Assembly: GCF_003853415.1 (NCBI RefSeq)
Contig: NZ_QTPP01000005.1
Location: forward strand, 1-64,000
Reading direction: 5' to 3'
Length of the DNA stretch: 64,000 nt
Source of the DNA: Burkholderia sp. Bp9142
GTDB lineage: Bacteria > Pseudomonadota > Gammaproteobacteria > Burkholderiales > Burkholderiaceae
Part shown: piece after piece, positions 52,581 through 60,554 of the stretch
Layout of the letters: every line of letters begins with the position of its first letter
Position numbering within the stretch: the first letter of the stretch is position 1
Notes under the pieces: model-generated
Databases searched by the model: none
Seen by the model: only the letters and a program-made list of their open reading frames with translations
What the model was told of the DNA's origin: nothing
Position numbers and translations under genes: made by a program

Positions 52581-55500
52581 ATGCAAACCACCGACAACGC
52601 GACGTCCCAGTACGAGAGCGCCTCGAGCCGTCCGCTCGGCGGGACCGAACAGGGCGCGCAGGCGCTCGCGCCGCAGGCCACGTTCGCCGACTACAAGGTG
52701 ATCCGCCGCAACGGCAGCGTGGTGTCGTTCGAGCCTTCGAAGATCGCGATTGCGGTGACCAAGGCTTTCCTGGCCGTCAACGGCGGGCAGGGCGCGGCAT
52801 CGGCGCGCGTACGTGAACTCGTCGAGCAGCTGACGCACAACGTCGTGCGCGCGCTCGTGCGCAGCCGTCCGAACGGCGGTACGTTCCATATCGAAGACAT
52901 CCAGGACCAGGTCGAACTCGCGCTGATGCGCGGCGGCGAGCACAACGTCGCGCGTGCGTACGTGCTGTATCGCGAGAAGCGTCACCTCGAGCGCCAGCAT
53001 GCGGGCGAGGAAGCAGCGGCAGCAGGCGGCGAGTCGAGCACCGGCATCAACGTCGTCGACAACGGCGTCGCGCGCCCGCTCGACCTGAACGCGCTGCGTG
53101 CGCTGATCGTGTCGGCATGCGACGGCCTCGGCGCTGCGGTTAACCCTGACCCGATCGTCGCGGAAACGGTGAAGAACCTGTACGACGGCGTGCCGATGAG
53201 CCAGGTCTACGACTCGGCGATCCTCGCTGCGCGCACGATGATCGAAAAGGATCCGGCGTACAGCCAGGTCACGGCCCGCATCCTGCTGCACACGATCCGC
53301 CGCGAGATCCTCGGCGAGGAAGTGGTCCAGGCCGAGATGTCGACCCGCTACGCGGAATACTTCCCGCAGTTCCTGAAGCGCGGCGTCGACGCCGGCCTGC
53401 TCGACGACAAGCTGCTGCAGTTCGACCTGAAGCGTCTGGGCGAAGCGCTCGACGCGAACCGCGACCTGCAGTTCGGCTACCTCGGCCTGCAGACGCTGTA
53501 CGACCGCTACTTCCTGCACGTCGAAGGTTCGCGCATCGAAATGCCGCAGGCATTCTTCATGCGCGTCGCGATGGGCCTGTCGCTGAACGAGATCGACCGC
53601 GAAACGCGTGCGATTGAGTTCTACAACGTGCTGTCGAGCTTCGACTTCATGAGCTCGACGCCGACGCTGTTCAACTCGGGCACCCACCGCTCGCAGCTGT
53701 CGTCGTGCTATCTGACGACGGTCGCGGACGACCTCGACGGCATCTATGAAGCGCTGAAGGAAAACGCACTGCTGTCGAAGTTCGCCGGCGGTCTCGGCAA
53801 CGACTGGACCCGCGTGCGTGCGCTCGGCTCGCATATCAAGGGCACGAACGGCAAGTCGCAAGGCGTGGTCCCGTTCCTGAAGGTCGTCAACGACACGGCC
53901 GTCGCGGTCAACCAGGGCGGCAAGCGCAAGGGCGCGGTGTGCGCATACCTCGAATCGTGGCACCTCGACATCGAGGAGTTCCTCGAGCTGCGCAAGAACA
54001 CCGGTGACGATCGCCGCCGTACGCACGACATGAACACGGCGAACTGGATTCCCGACCTGTTCATGAAGCGCGTGATGGAAGGCACCGACTGGACGCTGTT
54101 CTCGCCGTCGACCTGCCCGGACCTGCACGACAAGTTCGGCGCCGAGTTCGAGGCGGCTTACACGGCTTACGAAGACAAGGTCGCGCGCGGCGAGATCAAG
54201 CTGTTCAAGAAGATCCCGGCGCAGCAGCTCTGGCGCAAGATGCTCGGCATGCTGTTCGAGACGGGCCACCCGTGGATCACGTTCAAGGATCCGTGCAACG
54301 TGCGCTCGCCGCAGCAGCACGTCGGTGTCGTCCACTCGTCGAACCTGTGCACGGAAATCACGCTGAACACGAGCGACACCGAAATCGCGGTGTGCAACCT
54401 GGGCTCGGTGAACCTCGTCGCCCACCTGGTGAAGCAGGCCGACGGCAGCTACGCGCTCGACCACGACAAGCTGAAGCGCACGGTCAGCGTCGCGATGCGC
54501 ATGCTCGACAACGTGATCGACATCAACTACTACGCGGTGCCGAAGGCGCGTAACTCGAACCTGAAGCACCGCCCGGTCGGCATGGGCATCATGGGCTTCC
54601 AGGACTGCCTGCACCTGCTGCGCACGCCGTACGCGTCGGACGCGGCGGTCGAGTTCGCCGACCGTTCGATGGAAGCGGTCTGCTACTACGCGTACTACGC
54701 GTCGACCGAGCTGGCCGAGGAACGCGGCCGCTACTCGAGCTACCGCGGCTCGCTGTGGGATCGCGGCATCCTCCCGCAGGACACGCTGAAGCTGCTGACG
54801 GAAGCGCGCGGCGGCTACGTCGAGGTCGACACGTCGGAGTCGCTCGACTGGACGACGCTGCGTTCGCGGATCGCCGCGCATGGCATGCGCAACTCGAACT
54901 GCGTCGCGATCGCCCCGACGGCGACGATCTCGAACATCATCGGCGTGTCGGCGTGCATCGAGCCGACCTTCCAGAACCTGTACGTGAAGTCGAACCTGTC
55001 GGGCGAATTCACGGTGGTCAACGAGTACCTCGTTCGCGACCTGAAGGAACGCGGCCTGTGGGACGAAGTGATGGTCGCCGACCTGAAGTACTTCGACGGC
55101 ATGCTGTCGCGCATCGACCGCATCCCGGCCGATCTGCGCGCGATCTACGCGACCGCGTTCGAAGTCGACCCGACGTGGCTGGTCGAAGCGGCATCGCGTC
55201 GCCAGAAGTGGATCGACCAGGCGCAGTCGCTGAACATCTACATGGGCGGCGCGTCGGGCAAGAAGCTCGACGAGGTCTACAAGCTCGCATGGCTGCGCGG
55301 TCTGAAGACGACCTACTACCTCCGCACGATGGCGGCGACGCACGTCGAGAAGTCGACGGTCGCACACGGTGCGCTGAACGCAGTGCCGACGAGCGGTGCG
55401 GGCAGCGGCGGCTCGAGCAGCGGCGGCGCGCAAGGCGCTGCAGGCGGCTTCGGTGCGGCAGGCGGCGATGCATCGTCGGGCGCGGTCAATGCGGCACCGG

Positions 55501-55586
55501 CGCTGGCGCCGGTCGAGGCAGACGGTCCGGTGTGCACGATGCGTCCGGGCGATCCGGGCTTCGACGAGTGCGAAGCCTGCCAGTAA
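52581..55586 (+). CDS. nrdA: Ribonucleoside-diphosphate reductase, alpha subunit (class Ia)
   Basis: This 1001-aa catalytic subunit makes deoxyribonucleotides. An ATP-cone is seen at about residues 36-130 (YKVIRRNGSVVSF, IEDIQDQVELALM) and a second cone-like region may follow. The active-site core includes NLCTEITLNTS and FQDCLHL, and the C-terminal redox pair lies in CEACQ at the very end. A Gly/Ser/Ala linker (about residues 935-985) joins the core to this tail. The ATG at 52581 has CAGGAG upstream. Upstream in-frame starts lie in the leader. It is much longer than E. coli NrdA (761 aa). Confidence 0.96.
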   Translation: MQTTDNATSQYESASSRPLGGTEQGAQALAPQATFADYKVIRRNGSVVSFEPSKIAIAVTKAFLAVNGGQGAASARVRELVEQLTHNVVRALVRSRPNGGTFHIEDIQDQVELALMRGGEHNVARAYVLYREKRHLERQHAGEEAAAAGGESSTGINVVDNGVARPLDLNALRALIVSACDGLGAAVNPDPIVAETVKNLYDGVPMSQVYDSAILAARTMIEKDPAYSQVTARILLHTIRREILGEEVVQAEMSTRYAEYFPQFLKRGVDAGLLDDKLLQFDLKRLGEALDANRDLQFGYLGLQTLYDRYFLHVEGSRIEMPQAFFMRVAMGLSLNEIDRETRAIEFYNVLSSFDFMSSTPTLFNSGTHRSQLSSCYLTTVADDLDGIYEALKENALLSKFAGGLGNDWTRVRALGSHIKGTNGKSQGVVPFLKVVNDTAVAVNQGGKRKGAVCAYLESWHLDIEEFLELRKNTGDDRRRTHDMNTANWIPDLFMKRVMEGTDWTLFSPSTCPDLHDKFGAEFEAAYTAYEDKVARGEIKLFKKIPAQQLWRKMLGMLFETGHPWITFKDPCNVRSPQQHVGVVHSSNLCTEITLNTSDTEIAVCNLGSVNLVAHLVKQADGSYALDHDKLKRTVSVAMRMLDNVIDINYYAVPKARNSNLKHRPVGMGIMGFQDCLHLLRTPYASDAAVEFADRSMEAVCYYAYYASTELAEERGRYSSYRGSLWDRGILPQDTLKLLTEARGGYVEVDTSESLDWTTLRSRIAAHGMRNSNCVAIAPTATISNIIGVSACIEPTFQNLYVKSNLSGEFTVVNEYLVRDLKERGLWDEVMVADLKYFDGMLSRIDRIPADLRAIYATAFEVDPTWLVEAASRRQKWIDQAQSLNIYMGGASGKKLDEVYKLAWLRGLKTTYYLRTMAATHVEKSTVAHGALNAVPTSGAGSGGSSSGGAQGAAGGFGAAGGDASSGAVNAAPALAPVEADGPVCTMRPGDPGFDECEACQ

Positions 55587-55949
55587 CGCGGCGCGCATGA
55601 CCTGAAGAAGGTTCGGGCGGCGCGCACGACAACCGATCGAGGTTGAAGTGTGCGCCGCTCTCAACTAAAAAAATGATAAGGAATCTGTAACGCGGCACTT
55701 GCGTTGCAGGCAGTGACAAGCGATCGAAACATCCCCGACGACGTCGCGTTTCGATCAGCGTTCGATGCGTCGAGCGCACCTCGCGAACCATGCGCGTCAC
55801 GCGTCGCGCTCTGCATGAACGACGATGCGTTGCTCAAAGTGTTGTATCGAGGTCGCAACGCGAATCGAAAAAAGGATTTTTCGTGAGCGAACCCTTTTAT
55901 CGCTCAGGAAAAGATGGTACAAACCGTTCTAAATTGATGGTGAGAATTT
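55587..55949. other. 363-bp gap between nrdA and nrdB
   Basis: No gene is seen. It has a 9-bp stem at 55722-55730 and 55748-55756 (GATCGAAAC/GTTTCGATC, 17-nt loop) and a second hairpin (GTGAGCG to CGCTCAG) near 55881-55902. The gap is unusual for two genes of one enzyme and may hold a separate nrdB promoter. Confidence 0.6.
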
Positions 55950-57161
55950 ATGCTCAACTGGGATGACGAGAAGACTGCCGTAACCCCCGCGAGCGGAGCG
56001 CAGCAAAACGCGTTGCGCACCTCCGCAGGGATGGCTGTCGGAATGCAGGCTGCAGCGTCTGCCGCCCATCAGGTCCGTGACATTTTCGAAGGCGATCTTG
56101 CGGTGCCCCCGCGAGCATCGGCTGTTCCCGCCGGCGGTTCGGAAGCGCGGGTCAATGTCGCCGACAAGCGCATCATCAACGGCCAGACTGACGTCAATCA
56201 GCTGGTGCCGTTCAAGTACAAGTGGGCGTGGGAAAAGTATCTGGCGGGCTGCGCGAACCACTGGATGCCGCAGGAAATCAACATGTCCCGCGACATCGCA
56301 CTGTGGAAGGACCCGAACGGTCTGACCGAGGACGAGCGCCGCATCGTCAAGCGCAACCTCGGCTTCTTCGTGACGGCCGATTCGCTCGCGGCGAACAACA
56401 TCGTGCTCGGCACGTACCGCCACATCACGGCGCCCGAGTGCCGGCAGTTCCTGCTGCGCCAGGCGTTCGAAGAGGCGATCCACACGCACGCGTACCAATA
56501 CATTGTCGAATCGCTCGGTCTCGACGAAGGCGAGATCTTCAACGCGTACCACGAGGTCACGTCGATCCGCGCGAAGGACGAATTCCTGATCCCGTTCATC
56601 CATACGCTGACGGACCCGGCCTTCAAGACCGGCACGCTCGAAGCGGATCAGAAGCTGCTGAAGTCGCTGATCGTGTTCGCCTGCATCATGGAAGGCCTGT
56701 TCTTCTATGTCGGCTTCACGCAGATTCTCGCGCTCGGCCGCCAGAACAAGATGACGGGTGCTGCAGAGCAATATCAGTACATCCTGCGCGACGAGTCGAT
56801 GCACTGCAATTTCGGCATCGACCTGATCAACCAGATCAAGCTCGAGAACCCGCATCTCTGGACCGCGGAATTCCGCGCCGAGATCCGCGAGCTGTTCAAG
56901 CAGGCTGTCGAACTCGAATACCGCTACGCCGAGGACACGATGCCGCGCGGCGTGCTGGGTCTGAATGCGTCGATGTTCAAGAGCTATCTGCGCTTCATCA
57001 GCAACCGCCGTTGCCAGCAGATCGGCCTCGACCCGCTGTACCCGAACGAGGAAAACCCGTTCCCGTGGATGAGCGAGATGATCGACCTGAAGAAGGAACG
57101 CAACTTCTTCGAGACGCGAGTGATCGAGTATCAGACGGGCGGCGCGCTGTCCTGGGAATAA
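55950..57161 (+). CDS. nrdB: Ribonucleoside-diphosphate reductase, beta subunit (class Ia)
   Basis: The 403-aa subunit generates the tyrosyl radical used by NrdA. The E/H/Y set E175, H178 and Y182 (EAIHTHAY) corresponds to E115, H118 and Y122 of E. coli NrdB. Another carboxylate/His cluster, [12 protein letters not shown], lies near residue 275. The first 70 residues are an alanine-rich extension. Spacing from nrdA is 363 bp. It has no nearby nrdI or nrdH, as expected for class Ia. Confidence 0.96.
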   Translation: MLNWDDEKTAVTPASGAQQNALRTSAGMAVGMQAAASAAHQVRDIFEGDLAVPPRASAVPAGGSEARVNVADKRIINGQTDVNQLVPFKYKWAWEKYLAGCANHWMPQEINMSRDIALWKDPNGLTEDERRIVKRNLGFFVTADSLAANNIVLGTYRHITAPECRQFLLRQAFEEAIHTHAYQYIVESLGLDEGEIFNAYHEVTSIRAKDEFLIPFIHTLTDPAFKTGTLEADQKLLKSLIVFACIMEGLFFYVGFTQILALGRQNKMTGAAEQYQYILRDESMHCNFGIDLINQIKLENPHLWTAEFRAEIRELFKQAVELEYRYAEDTMPRGVLGLNASMFKSYLRFISNRRCQQIGLDPLYPNEENPFPWMSEMIDLKKERNFFETRVIEYQTGGALSWE

Positions 57162-57598
57162 CCCGCAGCAGCGAACCCGTCACATGATGGAGCAGCCGGT
57201 GGCCTCTCGGCCCCGGCCCAAGGTTTAGGAGCAAGAACGCCTGATGCAAAGCATGCCCGGTGCCTTAACGGCCCAACGACATGATCGGCACTTTGCGAAC
57301 CCTTCAGTGGGATGGGCAAACTTCCCTCCGGAAAAAGCGGACGGCCGTGTGGCGGTCCGCTTGATCAAGCGATTAGGGGTGGCGGCGCGAGGTGCGCCGG
57401 CTACCGACTTGATTTGGCGCGCGAGGCCATGGGGTCACGCGCGCCATACCGTATTCATTAGCGTAAGCGCGCGGTATCCGCGTACGCCGATGAATAGCCC
57501 GCTTCGAAGCGCACGTCCTGAACAGCGTCCGCGGGAAGCGGGTTTTGACGAAGGGTGTAGTTTGAACTGACTCTCATCTGAACCTGAAGGAGAACAAC
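57162..57598. other. 437-bp structured gap between nrdB and the histone-like gene
   Basis: Several hairpins are visible: GCAAA/TTTGC and GTGCC/GGCAC (57245-57297), AAGCGGAC/GTCCGCTT (57335-57362, possible nrdB terminator without a T tract) and GGCGCGCG/CGCGCGCC (57416-57445). Near 57448-57500 further complementary words (ATTCAT, ATGAAT) occur. A 108-codon frame (57244-57570) uses TTA and CGA codons unusual here and looks non-coding. It may be a long leader or hold a small RNA. Confidence 0.5.
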
Positions 57599-58231
57599 AT
57601 GGCTACTGCCAAGAAGAAACCGGCTGCTAAGAAGGTTGCTGCCAAGAAGACCGTTGCGAAGAAGGCTGCGGCTCCGGCGAAGAAGGCCGCTGCAGTGAAG
57701 AAGGTTGCTGCCAAGAAGGTCGCGGTGAAGAAGGTTGCCGCGAAGAAGGCCGCACCGGCGAAGAAGGCCGCTGCGAAGAAGGTCGCGGCCAAGAAGGTCG
57801 CAACGAAGAAGGTTGCAGCCAAGAAGGTTGCTGCTAAGAAGGTCGCGGTGAAGAAGGTTGCCGCGAAGAAGGCCGCACCGGCGAAGAAGGCCGCAGCGAA
57901 GAAGGTTGCAGCCAAGAAGGTCGCAGTGAAGAAGGTTGCTGCGAAGAAGGCCGCACCGGCGAAGAAGGCAGCTGCGAAGAAGGCCGCGCCGGCGAAGAAG
58001 GCTGCTGCCAAGAAGGCTGCGCCCGCCAAGAAGGCTGCCCCTGCGAAAAAGGCTGCCGCACCGAAGGCTGCTGCCCCTGCGAAGAAGGCTGCTGCTCCGA
58101 AGAAGGCCGTCGTGAAGAAGGCTGCACCGGCAACCACCGCGTCGACCGCATCGGTTGCGCCGGCATCGGGCGTGAAGACCGCGCTCAACCCGGCAGCGGC
58201 ATGGCCGTTCCCGACCGGCAGCCGTCCGTAA
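57599..58231 (+). CDS. Histone H1-like lysine/alanine-repeat DNA-binding protein
   Basis: This 210-aa protein is largely repeats of KKAAAKK-type pentads and hexads rich in lysine, alanine and proline (APAKKAA, VAAKKVA), like the eukaryotic H1 tail and bacterial BpH1/AlgP-type proteins. The C-terminus (NPAAAWPFPTGSRP) has no repeat and looks conserved. It should coat DNA and influence chromatin structure, but no specific target can be inferred. AAGGAG is 9 bp before the ATG. Internal DNA repeats make copy-number change by slippage possible. Confidence 0.88.
   Translation: MATAKKKPAAKKVAAKKTVAKKAAAPAKKAAAVKKVAAKKVAVKKVAAKKAAPAKKAAAKKVAAKKVATKKVAAKKVAAKKVAVKKVAAKKAAPAKKAAAKKVAAKKVAVKKVAAKKAAPAKKAAAKKAAPAKKAAAKKAAPAKKAAPAKKAAAPKAAAPAKKAAAPKKAVVKKAAPATTASTASVAPASGVKTALNPAAAWPFPTGSRP
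57713..57894. repeat. 59-bp in-frame duplicate inside the histone-like gene, 123 bp apart
   Basis: The 59-bp identical segments at 57713-57771 and 57836-57894 are offset by 123 bp (41 codons), so deletion or addition of one unit would keep the frame. Shorter AAGAAGG-type words repeat all along the gene. Confidence 0.85.
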
Positions 58232-58277
58232 TCGCGGCTGACCAGTACCACCCGGACACTCACGTGGTGTCCGCGGG

Positions 58278-58295
58278 TTGAGTAGCGCTACTCAA
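58278..58295. repeat. 18-bp perfect palindrome after the histone-like gene
   Basis: TTGAGTAGCGCTACTCAA is a perfect 18-bp palindrome located just before the terminator. In RNA it would form a short hairpin with no real loop; in DNA it could be a dimeric-protein site. Confidence 0.9.
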
Positions 58296-58298
58296 TCG

Positions 58299-58333
58299 AT
58301 CCCGCCATCTGGCTCAGGTGGCGGGATTTTTTT
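58299..58333 (+). terminator. Terminator of the histone-like gene
   Basis: ATCCCGCCA and TGGCGGGAT pair around TCTGGCTCAGG and are followed by seven T residues. Confidence 0.92.
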
Positions 58334-58383
58334 CGTCCGTATTCATCGAAGCGCCGGCCGGCGGCCGGCAGCGCATTGCGGAC

Positions 58384-58417
58384 AAAAAAAACGCATGTGC
58401 AGCTTCGCACATGCGTT
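58384..58417 (-). terminator. Terminator of the glycine-zipper lipoprotein gene
   Basis: On the minus strand AACGCATGTGC and GCACATGCGTT form an 11-bp stem around GAAGCT, followed by a T tract (the plus-strand A tract starts at 58384). Confidence 0.92.
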
Positions 58418-58452
58418 CGACCGCGGCTTGCGCCGCGTGCTGAGGATGCTCG

Positions 58453-58926
58453 TTAGTGCGTGACGCGCGTGACGCCGCCGCTCGACAGCAGCCGCACACG
58501 CTCGCCGGCGCGGAACATTTCGCCGCTTGCCGCTTGCGTGATCGAGCGCAGGTCGCCGTTGTCGAGGCGCACGGTGATTTCGACACCGTTTGCCGTGCTG
58601 AGGTTTTCGCCGACCGCGTTGCCGGCGACCGCGCCGACGAGACCGCCCGCGATGGCCGTCAGGATCGATCCCTTGCCGCCGCCGATCGCGCTGCCCGCGA
58701 CTGCGCCGAGCGCACCGCCGCCGAGCGTGCCGATCGCGCTGCCGCCGCCGTCGGACTGGATGCGCACCGCGCGGACGCTTTCGACCGTGCCCATGCGCAC
58801 CGTCTGTTCGCGCTGCGCCTGGCCGACGCTATAGACATCCGCCGAGCCCGGCGCCGTGAAGCAGCCGGCGAGCGTCAGCGTGGCCGTCAGCATGGCCGCG
58901 AGCGTGAGGGTTTTCTTGGTCAACAT
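58453..58926 (-). CDS. Glycine-zipper (SlyB/17-kDa antigen-like) outer-membrane lipoprotein
   Basis: This 157-aa lipoprotein has a signal peptide ending LAGC with C22 as the lipid-bearing residue. The middle holds glycine-zipper 2TM repeats (GTLGGGALGAVAGSAIGGG, GGLVGAVAGNAVGE). The C-terminal part is a beta-rich 17-kDa antigen-type region (GVEITVRLDNGDLRSI). GGGAGA is upstream of the ATG. It is 19 bp after the PfkB gene and probably co-transcribed, then ended by its own terminator. Such proteins help maintain the outer membrane; a specific role is not known here. Confidence 0.9.
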   Translation of the reverse strand: MLTKKTLTLAAMLTATLTLAGCFTAPGSADVYSVGQAQREQTVRMGTVESVRAVRIQSDGGGSAIGTLGGGALGAVAGSAIGGGKGSILTAIAGGLVGAVAGNAVGENLSTANGVEITVRLDNGDLRSITQAASGEMFRAGERVRLLSSGGVTRVTH

Positions 58927-58945
58927 CTTTGCTCTCCCACAATAT

Positions 58946-59884
58946 TCATTTGAGACTGTAACCGAAGGCAGCCTCGAAGCGCGCGTCGATTTCGGCGCGC
59001 GTCAGTGCGTAGGTCTGGGGCCCCTGGTGGGCGATCTTGATCGAGCCCATCAGGCTCGCGAGGCGGCCCGTGGTTGCCCAGTCGAGGCCGTTCTCGATGC
59101 CGTACAGCAGGCCGCCCCGGAACGCGTCGCCGCAGCCGGTCGGATCGACGACACGTTCTGCTTGCACGACCGGAATCTGTTCTTCGCCGTTTTTGTGAAG
59201 AATGGTGGCACCGTGCTCGCCGCGCGTGATGATCAACGCCTGAACCCGGCTGGCGATTTCCTGTTCGGACCAGCCCGTCTTGTCGCTGACGAGCTTGCCC
59301 TCGTAGTCGTTGACCGCGACGAAGGTCGCGAGTTCAATGATGCGGCGCAGCGTCGCGCCATCGAACAGCGGCAGCCCCTGGCCCGGATCGAAGATGAACG
59401 GGATGCCGGCCTTCGCGAATTGCTCGGCGTGCTGGACCATCCCGTCGAAGCCGTCCGGCGCGACGATGCCGAGCTTCACGCCCGGCACTTCGTCCGCGCG
59501 GTTCAGGTGCGACTCCATCATCGCGCCCGGGTGGAATGCGGTGATCTGGTTGTTCTCGAGATCGGTCGTGATCATTGCCTGCGCGGTGTGCGTTTCAGGC
59601 ACCACGCGCACGCTGGCCTTCGACAGGCCGAGGCTGTCGAGACGCTCGAGATAGCGATCGGCGTCGTTCGCGCCGACCGTCGCCATGATGCGCGCGTCGC
59701 CGCCGAGCATGTGCAGCGCGTAAGCGATGTTCCCCGCGCAACCGCCGAATTCGCGACGCATCGTCGGCACGAGGAAGCTCACGTTCAGAAGGTGAACCTG
59801 GTCGGGCAGGATGTGCTCGCGAAACCGGCCTTCGAAGGTCATGATGTTGTCGTAGGCGAGCGAGCCGCAAATCAGCGTAGTCAA
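58946..59884 (-). CDS. PfkB-family carbohydrate/nucleoside kinase
   Basis: This 312-aa kinase has the two PfkB signatures, GGCAGNIAYALHMLGG near residue 47 and the active-site DPTGCGDAFRGG near residue 248 with catalytic D253. The ribokinase/adenosine-kinase branch is likely, but substrate cannot be fixed. I chose TTG at 59884 (TTLICGSLAYDNIM follows) because CAGGAA is well spaced and the family start is close to this. Another TTG at 59908 would add eight residues. It lies downstream of tpx. Confidence 0.86.
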   Translation of the reverse strand: MTTLICGSLAYDNIMTFEGRFREHILPDQVHLLNVSFLVPTMRREFGGCAGNIAYALHMLGGDARIMATVGANDADRYLERLDSLGLSKASVRVVPETHTAQAMITTDLENNQITAFHPGAMMESHLNRADEVPGVKLGIVAPDGFDGMVQHAEQFAKAGIPFIFDPGQGLPLFDGATLRRIIELATFVAVNDYEGKLVSDKTGWSEQEIASRVQALIITRGEHGATILHKNGEEQIPVVQAERVVDPTGCGDAFRGGLLYGIENGLDWATTGRLASLMGSIKIAHQGPQTYALTRAEIDARFEAAFGYSLK

Positions 59885-59917
59885 GGCGTGCGTTCCTGTA
59901 GAGAGCAAAGGGAAGCG

Positions 59918-59972
59918 GCCGCCCGGCCGGTGCGCGCAGACCGTCGGGCCTCGCGCGGCAGGGCCGGGCGGC
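59918..59972 (-). terminator. Inverted repeat after tpx, possible terminator
   Basis: 11-bp perfect arms (GCCGCCCGGCC at 59918, GGCCGGGCGGC at 59962) enclose a 33-nt loop. On the minus strand it follows the tpx stop and precedes a T-rich stretch. It lies before the kinase start. Confidence 0.45.
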
Positions 59973-59978
59973 AGCGGA

Positions 59979-60482
59979 TTACTTCAGTGCGGCGAGCGCT
60001 GCGTCGTAGTTCGGCTCGTCCTTGATCTCGCCGACGAGTTGCGCGTGGATCACCTTGTCCTGCGCGTCGAGCACGACGACCGCGCGGGCCGTCAGGCCGT
60101 TCAGCGGGCCGCTCGTCACGTCGACGCCGTAGGCGTTCGCGAATGCGCGGCCGCCGCGGAACGTCGAAGCCGTCACGACGTTCGCGAGGCCTTCGGTCGT
60201 GCAGAAGCGCGTGGCGGCGAACGGCAGGTCGCCGGACACGACGACCACGACCGTGTCGTCGAGCGACGACGCGGCTTCGTTGAACTTGCGGGTCGACGTC
60301 GCGCAGGTCGGCGTGTCGAGGCTCGGCACGATGTTCAGCACCTTGCGCTTGCCGGCGAAGCTGGCGAGCGACAGGTCGGCGAGATCCTTGCCGACCAGCT
60401 TGAAGTCGGGGGCTTGCGAGCCGACGGCCGGGAACGTGCCGGCGAGATCGATCGGGTTGCCACCCAGCGTAACTTTGCTCAT
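59979..60482 (-). CDS. tpx: Thiol peroxidase
   Basis: This 167-aa atypical 2-Cys peroxiredoxin has the peroxidatic C60 (DTPTCATS) and resolving C94 (TRFCTTEG), the standard pair of Tpx. It reduces peroxides with thioredoxin. Together with the Prx5-type gene at 24827 it gives two peroxiredoxins in the window. The ATG at 60482 follows a gap of 72 bp from the DUF3426 gene. Confidence 0.96.
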   Translation of the reverse strand: MSKVTLGGNPIDLAGTFPAVGSQAPDFKLVGKDLADLSLASFAGKRKVLNIVPSLDTPTCATSTRKFNEAASSLDDTVVVVVSGDLPFAATRFCTTEGLANVVTASTFRGGRAFANAYGVDVTSGPLNGLTARAVVVLDAQDKVIHAQLVGEIKDEPNYDAALAALK

Positions 60483-60554
60483 GTTCGTGCTCCGAAATAG
60501 CGCGCCGCTGCGGCGCGCGGGTTGAGACGGCGCGCATGCGCGCGCCGCGGGGCG

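Noticed and set aside
52425-55664. A very long open frame on the minus strand opposite nrdA (more than 1000 codons), and similar ones opposite secA, ftsI and others.
   Set aside because: They are antisense frames kept open by the high third-position G+C of the real genes. Their sequences are arginine- and valine-rich without any family signature.
57244-57570. A 108-codon frame in the nrdB-histone gap.
   Set aside because: It uses codons rare in neighbouring genes (TTA, CGA, AGG), has a badly spaced ribosome site and lies over strong hairpins.
57162-57598. 6S RNA or RNase P RNA in the nrdB-histone gap.
   Set aside because: Only short words resemble 6S; the closing stem and central bubble cannot be traced, and RNase P signature sequences are absent.
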